A model generated the notes under the pieces. That model saw only the letters and a list, made by a program, of their open reading frames with translations. It was not told where the DNA came from and did no database searches. The translations under genes were made by a program, and so were the position numbers. Below are positions 31,073-34,792 of a stretch of 34,792 bases of DNA, one piece after another. Numbering within the stretch: position 1 is the stretch's first letter; each line of letters begins with the position of its first letter. This DNA is from Streptomyces griseus. Its GTDB lineage: Bacteria; Actinomycetota; Actinomycetes; Streptomycetales; Streptomycetaceae. The stretch lies in NCBI GenBank assembly GCA_002154345.1, contig MUNB01000301.1, positions 1 through 34,792 on the forward strand, given 5' to 3'.

Positions 31073-32413
31073 TCAGACGAGCGAACCGCCCGGCAGCTCC
31101 ACCTTCGCGCCGAGCTTCTCCAGCTTCTCCATGAAGTTCTCGTAACCGCGGTTGATCAGGTCGATGCCGTGCACCCGGGAGGTGCCCTGCGCCGCCAGCG
31201 CCGCGATCAGGTACGAGAAGCCGCCCCGGAGGTCCGGGATGACCAGGTCCGCGCCCTGCAGCTTGGTCGGTCCGGAGACGACCGCCGAGTGCAGGAAGTT
31301 GCGCTGGCCGAAGCGGCAGTCGGAGCCGCCCAGGCACTCGCGGTACAGCTGGATGTGCGCACCCATCTGGTTGAGCGCCGAGGTGAAGCCGAGCCGCGAC
31401 TCGTACACCGTTTCGTGGACGATCGACAGGCCGGCGGCCTGCGTCAGCGCCACCACCAGCGGCTGCTGCCAGTCGGTCTGGAAGCCGGGGTGCACGTCCG
31501 TCTCCAGCGCGATGGCGTTGAGCGCGCCGCCCGGGTGCCAGAAGCGGATGCCCTCGTCGTCGATCTCGAAGGCGCCGCCGACCTTGCGGTAGGTGTTCAG
31601 GAAGGTCATCATCGAGCGCTGCTGGGCGCCGCGCACATAGATGTTGCCCTCGGTCGCCAGCGCCGCAGACGCCCAGGAGGCCGCCTCCAGACGGTCCGGG
31701 ATCGCCCGGTGGGTGTAACCGTCGAGCTTGTCGACACCGGTGATCCGGATGGTCCGGTCGGTGTCCATGGAGATGATCGCGCCCATCTTCTGCAGTACGC
31801 AGATGAGGTCCTCGATCTCCGGCTCGACGGCCGCGTTGGACAGCTCGGTGACGCCCTCGGCGAGCACCGCGGTGAGCAGCACCTGCTCGGTGGAGCCCAC
31901 CGAGGGGTACGGCAGCCGGATCTTGGTGCCGCGCAGCCGCTGCGGGGCCTCCAGGTACTGGCCGTCGGCCCGCTTCTCGATGGTCGCGCCGAACTGGCGC
32001 AGCACCTCGAAGTGGAAGTCGATCGGCCGGCCGCCGATGTCGCAGCCGCCCAGGCCCGGGATGAAGGCGTGGCCGAGGCGGTGCAGCAGCGGGCCGCAGA
32101 AGAGGATCGGGATGCGCGACGAACCCGCGTGGGCATCGATGTCGGCGACGTTGGCCGACTCGACGTGCGAGGGGTCGAGGATCAGTTCGCCCGGCTCGTC
32201 GCCGGGGCGGACGGTGACGCCGTGCAGCTGCAGCAGTCCCCGGACGACCCGTACGTCACGGATGTCGGGAACGTTGCGGAGACGGCTGGGCCCGCTGCCG
32301 AGCAGCGCGGCGACCATTGCCTTCGGCACCAGGTTCTTGGCGCCTCGGACGCGGATCTCGCCCTCCAGCGGGGTGCCGCCGTGGACAAGCAGGACATCGT
32401 CTGTGCCGGTCAT
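31073..32413 (-). CDS. murA: UDP-N-acetylglucosamine 1-carboxyvinyltransferase MurA
   Basis: 446 residues from ATG 32413 on the minus strand. MurA transfers enolpyruvate from PEP to UDP-GlcNAc, the first committed step of peptidoglycan synthesis, in the cytoplasm. The substrate Lys-Asn pair K26-N27 (RGAKN) and the fosfomycin-reactive catalytic Cys C124 (GGCDIGGRPIDFH) are present. The Cys means the enzyme should be fosfomycin-sensitive, unlike mycobacterial MurA with Asp. The frame is open further upstream, but that stretch is an intergenic region with hairpins. Streptomyces usually carries a second murA elsewhere. It is divergent from a YqgE gene. Confidence 0.96.
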   Translation of the reverse strand: MTGTDDVLLVHGGTPLEGEIRVRGAKNLVPKAMVAALLGSGPSRLRNVPDIRDVRVVRGLLQLHGVTVRPGDEPGELILDPSHVESANVADIDAHAGSSRIPILFCGPLLHRLGHAFIPGLGGCDIGGRPIDFHFEVLRQFGATIEKRADGQYLEAPQRLRGTKIRLPYPSVGSTEQVLLTAVLAEGVTELSNAAVEPEIEDLICVLQKMGAIISMDTDRTIRITGVDKLDGYTHRAIPDRLEAASWASAALATEGNIYVRGAQQRSMMTFLNTYRKVGGAFEIDDEGIRFWHPGGALNAIALETDVHPGFQTDWQQPLVVALTQAAGLSIVHETVYESRLGFTSALNQMGAHIQLYRECLGGSDCRFGQRNFLHSAVVSGPTKLQGADLVIPDLRGGFSYLIAALAAQGTSRVHGIDLINRGYENFMEKLEKLGAKVELPGGSLV

Positions 32414-32470
32414 GTATCTCGCGTTCCGGAGTGGTCGGGCAGGGGGCCAACGAAAAGGGTAATGGCCTCC

Positions 32471-32555
32471 CACCCCCCTTCCGTAAGGCGAAGGGGGGTG
32501 TACGAACGTCATGAATCCGCCACAACACCCTCCGCGCATCCGATCTTGCGGAGGG
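32471..32555. promoter_or_regulatory. Two inverted repeats in the murA-yqgE divergent region
   Basis: CACCCCCCTTC (32471-32481) pairs with GAAGGGGGGTG (32490-32500), 11 bp, 57 nt from the murA start. CCCTCCGC (32528-32535) pairs with GCGGAGGG (32548-32555). In a murA transcript they would be leader hairpins; they may also be operator sites. The gap 32414-32700 is otherwise featureless. Confidence 0.5.
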
Positions 32556-32700
32556 TTACCGTCCGGATGGCCCACCGCACCCCCGCCGGACCGTGCGCTC
32601 CCCGTGCCTCCGTGCGCCCTGAGCTGCGCTCGGTCTGCTGAGGGCGGCATCACGGTCACTCGGCCCCCGCGGAGGGCGAAGATGCGGGATCATTCCTGCC

Positions 32701-33261
32701 ATGACCGAGGTGTCCTCGCTCACAGGGCGACTGCTCGTGGCCGCACCCGCCCTCACGGACCCGAATTTCGACCGCGCGGTGGTGCTGCTCCTCGACCACG
32801 ACGAGGAGGGCTCCCTCGGCGTGGTCCTCAACCGCCCGACCCCGGTCGGCGTCGGTGACATCCTCGCGTCCTGGGCCGGCCTCACCGGCGAGCCGGACGT
32901 CGTCTTCCAGGGCGGCCCGGTCTCGCTCGACTCCGCGCTCGGCGTGGCGGTGATCCCCGGCGACGAGGGCCCGCTCGGCTGGCGCCGGGTGCACGGGGCG
33001 ATCGGCCTGGTCGATCTGGAGACCCCGCCGGAACTGCTCGGCCCCGCCCTCGGCTCGCTGCGGATCTTCGCCGGATACGCGGGCTGGGGCCCCGGTCAAC
33101 TGGAAGGCGAGCTGAACGAGGGCGCGTGGTACGTGGTCGAGTCGGAGCCCGGCGACGTCTCGTCGCCGCGCCCGGAGCGGCTCTGGCGTGCGGTGCTCCG
33201 GCGTCAGCGCAGCGAGCTCGCGATGATCGCCACGTATCCGGACGACCCTTCGCTCAACTGA
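32701..33261 (+). CDS. YqgE/AlgH-family protein (UPF0301)
   Basis: 186 residues from ATG 32701. The family signature is clear: LTGRLLVAAPALTDPNFDRAVVLLLDHDEEGSLGVVLNRP in two parts, then VFQGGPVS and FAGYAGWGPGQLEGEL. The molecular function of the family is not known; it is a small cytoplasmic protein, and AlgH in Pseudomonas affects alginate and other regulation. No ribosome-binding site is obvious, which may mean a leaderless transcript. The next gene follows 40 nt downstream with its own candidate promoter. Confidence 0.92.
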   Translation: MTEVSSLTGRLLVAAPALTDPNFDRAVVLLLDHDEEGSLGVVLNRPTPVGVGDILASWAGLTGEPDVVFQGGPVSLDSALGVAVIPGDEGPLGWRRVHGAIGLVDLETPPELLGPALGSLRIFAGYAGWGPGQLEGELNEGAWYVVESEPGDVSSPRPERLWRAVLRRQRSELAMIATYPDDPSLN

Positions 33262-33287
33262 GGGCCGCTGAAGGCCGCGGCTTTCAG

Positions 33288-33293
33288 TACCCT
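33288..33293 (+). promoter_or_regulatory. -10 TACCCT of a leaderless promoter
   Basis: TACCCT ends 8 nt before ATG 33302, and there is no Shine-Dalgarno. Confidence 0.4.
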
Positions 33294-33301
33294 TGGCGGT
33301 T

Positions 33302-33598
33302 ATGAGCACTCTTGAGCCCGATCGCGGGGCAGGTACGGGGACCCTCGTCGAACCGACGCCGCAGGTGTCGAGGGGCGACGGCGACCACGAGCGCTACGCC
33401 CATTACGTCCAGAAGGACAAGATCATGGCGAGCGCCCTGGAGGGCACTCCCGTGGTCGCGCTGTGCGGCAAGGTCTGGGTGCCGGGGCGCGACCCCAAGA
33501 AGTATCCGGTCTGTCCCATGTGCAAGGAGATCTACGAGTCCATGGGCGCCGGCGGCGACAAGGACAAGGGCAAGGGCGGCGGCAAGGACAAGAAGTAG
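33302..33598 (+). CDS. DUF3039-family small protein with CxxC motif
   Basis: 98 residues from ATG 33302; ATG 33293 is in frame but less likely given the -10 position. The conserved core HYVQKDKIMASALEGTPVVALCGKVWVPGRDP, read in two segments, and KKYPVCPMCKEIYESM match the actinobacterial DUF3039 family. One Cys plus a CxxC (CPMC) could bind zinc. The C-terminus is a Lys/Gly-rich tail (DKDKGKGGGKDKK). Function is unknown. It is followed by a very strong terminator. Confidence 0.88.
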   Translation: MSTLEPDRGAGTGTLVEPTPQVSRGDGDHERYAHYVQKDKIMASALEGTPVVALCGKVWVPGRDPKKYPVCPMCKEIYESMGAGGDKDKGKGGGKDKK

Positions 33599-33622
33599 GT
33601 CCGGCCACCCCACCTCTGCCGA

Positions 33623-33664
33623 AAGGCCCCCGGGGCGTGCGACACCGCGCGCCCCGGGGGCCTT
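33623..33664 (+). terminator. Terminator after the DUF3039 gene, 19-bp stem
   Basis: AAGGCCCCCGGGGCGTGCG (33623-33641), loop ACAC, CGCGCGCCCCGGGGGCCTT (33646-33664), with one G-T wobble. Confidence 0.93.
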
Positions 33665-33730
33665 CTCCATGCCTGCTCACGGAAGGTGACCGGACCGTCG
33701 CGTTGCACGGGCTGCATCCGCTGGTCACAG

Positions 33731-33746
33731 AGTGGTCGAGACCACT
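33731..33746. promoter_or_regulatory. DasR-responsive element (dre) candidate, AGTGGTCGAGACCACT
   Basis: The 16-mer differs from the dre consensus A(C/G)TGGTCTAGACCA(C/G)T at one base (G for T in the centre). DasR is the GntR-family GlcNAc-responsive regulator that controls chitin and amino-sugar uptake in Streptomyces. The site lies 95 nt upstream of a sugar-binding lipoprotein gene. Confidence 0.7.
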
Positions 33747-33801
33747 TGTCGTCTCCGGGGCGCGGATCTACTCTCCTGCCAGTTGTGCAGAACGAAACGC
33801 A

Positions 33802-33820
33802 CGTTGCACATGATGCAACG
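33802..33820. promoter_or_regulatory. Palindrome CGTTGCA-N5-TGCAACG before the sugar-binding gene
   Basis: A perfect 7-bp inverted repeat with a 5-nt spacer (CATGA) lies 21 nt before the start codon. This position and GTTGCA core resemble LacI-family operators, so it could bind a local regulator. Confidence 0.55.
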
Positions 33821-33841
33821 CATGACCGGTAGGGGTTCCGG

Positions 33842-34792
33842 ATGAAGCTTTCTGCCCGAATTGCCGCCCCGGCTGCGGCGCTTGTGCTGGCCGGCCTCAC
33901 CGCCACCGCCTGCGCGCCGCAGACCTCCGACACCAGTGCGAAGGGTGACGAGAAGAGCGGCACGCTCCGTGTCTGGCTCTTCCAGGAGGTCGGCAACAAG
34001 CCCAAGGAGAAGGTCGTCGACGCGGCCGTCGCCGACTTCGAGAAGGCCCACGAGGGCGCGAAGGTCGAGGTCGAGTACATACCCGTCGACACCCGCGCGC
34101 AGCGCATCAAGGCCGCGTTCAACGACCCCAAGAGCGCCCCGGACCTCATCGAGTACGGCAACAGCGACACCGCCGGATACGTCAAGGACGGCGGACTCGC
34201 CGACGTCACCGAGGAGTTCGGCGCCTGGGACGAGGCCAAGGACACCGACCCGATCGCCAAGCAGTCCGTCACCGTCGGCGACAAGGTCTACGGCGCGCCC
34301 TTCTTCGTCGGCGTCCGGGCCCTCTACTACCGCACCGACGTCTTCAAGGACCTCGGCATCGAACCCCCCAAGTCCCAGGCCGAGCTGATCTCCACCGCCA
34401 AGAAGATCCACAAGGCGAAGCCCGACCTCTACGGCCTCGCGGTCGGCGGCGCGTACACCTACGGCGCGATGCCCTTCATCTGGGCCAACGGCGGCGAACT
34501 CGCGGGCGAGAGCGGCGGCGCCTACAAGTCCGGCATCAACAGCGAGAAGGCCCGCAAGGGCATCGAGGCCTACACCTCGCTCTTCGGCGACGACAACTGC
34601 CCCGCAGCCAAGTGCGCCTCCATGGGCGGCAACGCCACCGTGACCGCCTTCGCCTCCGGCAAGGCCGCCATGGCCATCGGCGGCGACTTCAGCCACGCCG
34701 CCGTCGAGGCGGGCGCGGTCAAGGGCAAGTACGCCGTCGTCCCGCTGCCCGGCGTCGCCCCGAACTCCATCGCCCCCGCCTTCGCCGGCGGC
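33842..34792 (+). CDS. ABC-transporter solute-binding lipoprotein, probable sugar uptake, 3' end cut by the window
   Basis: 317 codons are present and the frame is open at the window edge. ATG 33842 follows AGGGG by ~7 nt. A lipoprotein signal peptide (residues 1-23) ends in a lipobox-like LTATAC with C24 as lipidated residue. The mature part matches family-1 (MalE/UgpB type) sugar-binding proteins: LRVWLFQEVGNKP, then DLIEYGNSDTAGYVKDGGLADVTEE and VGDKVYGAPFFVGVRALYYR in pieces. The mature protein would deliver a sugar to a membrane permease expected downstream. The dre site upstream suggests an aminosugar or cell-wall-derived substrate (inference). Confidence 0.9.
   Translation, partial: MKLSARIAAPAAALVLAGLTATACAPQTSDTSAKGDEKSGTLRVWLFQEVGNKPKEKVVDAAVADFEKAHEGAKVEVEYIPVDTRAQRIKAAFNDPKSAPDLIEYGNSDTAGYVKDGGLADVTEEFGAWDEAKDTDPIAKQSVTVGDKVYGAPFFVGVRALYYRTDVFKDLGIEPPKSQAELISTAKKIHKAKPDLYGLAVGGAYTYGAMPFIWANGGELAGESGGAYKSGINSEKARKGIEAYTSLFGDDNCPAAKCASMGGNATVTAFASGKAAMAIGGDFSHAAVEAGAVKGKYAVVPLPGVAPNSIAPAFAGG

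Overview
The window is chromosomal DNA from a high-GC actinomycete, almost certainly a Streptomyces. GC is very high throughout with strong G/C third-position bias, many starts are GTG or TTG, and there are several probable leaderless promoters. From memory, gene order matches the conserved core of Streptomyces coelicolor around SCO2975 to SCO2946 (FHA protein, pkaA, pkaB, prfB, ftsE, ftsX, S41 protease, smpB, ssrA, matA, matB, narK, nnaR, sigU, anti-sigma, helicase, malic enzyme, hup, murA). I see no insertion sequence, integrase, phage, CRISPR array, rRNA or ordinary tRNA.

Positions 1-6.9 kb: an FHA protein runs off the left edge and is divergent from two Ser/Thr kinases (pkaA, pkaB). Release factor 2 (prfB) follows, then a secreted Gly/Asp-repeat protein with a C-terminal LAETG sortase signal. 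Positions 7-11.4 kb: a small zinc-ribbon membrane protein faces ftsE-ftsX, which is followed by an S41 processing protease containing the only in-frame TTA codon I found, then smpB and the tmRNA gene with a readable tag (ANSKRDSSAFALAA). FtsEX acts in division and cell-wall hydrolysis; SmpB and tmRNA rescue stalled ribosomes.

Positions 11.4-18.1 kb: an MFS exporter and a divergent LysR regulator share a T-N11-A operator. Next is a three-gene exopolysaccharide operon: matA, matB (deacetylase fused to a processive GT2) and an acyltransferase-3 gene that resembles a condensed ica locus. Positions 18.1-20.9 kb: narK and nnaR, for nitrate transport and its regulation, with a GlnR-like site and 19-bp direct repeats before nnaR. 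Positions 20.9-24.6 kb: tandem 28-bp repeats, two convergent overlapping acetyltransferases, a CGNR zinc-finger protein, and an ECF sigma/anti-sigma pair (sigU-like).

Positions 24.6-34.8 kb: a HelD/HelR-like RNA-polymerase-associated ATPase, a structured small-RNA candidate ending in a 16-bp terminator, an NAD-type malic enzyme with an ACT domain, HU (hup), an AraC/DUF2000 divergent pair, murA, a YqgE protein, a DUF3039 protein, and the start of a lipoprotein sugar-binding gene. That last gene is preceded by a near-perfect DasR-responsive element (dre) and a second palindrome.

Most of the window is conserved housekeeping DNA. The most interesting points are the ica-like mat operon with its acyltransferase, the dre site, the sRNA candidate, the nitrate-regulator promoter architecture and the TTA-containing protease next to the trans-translation genes.
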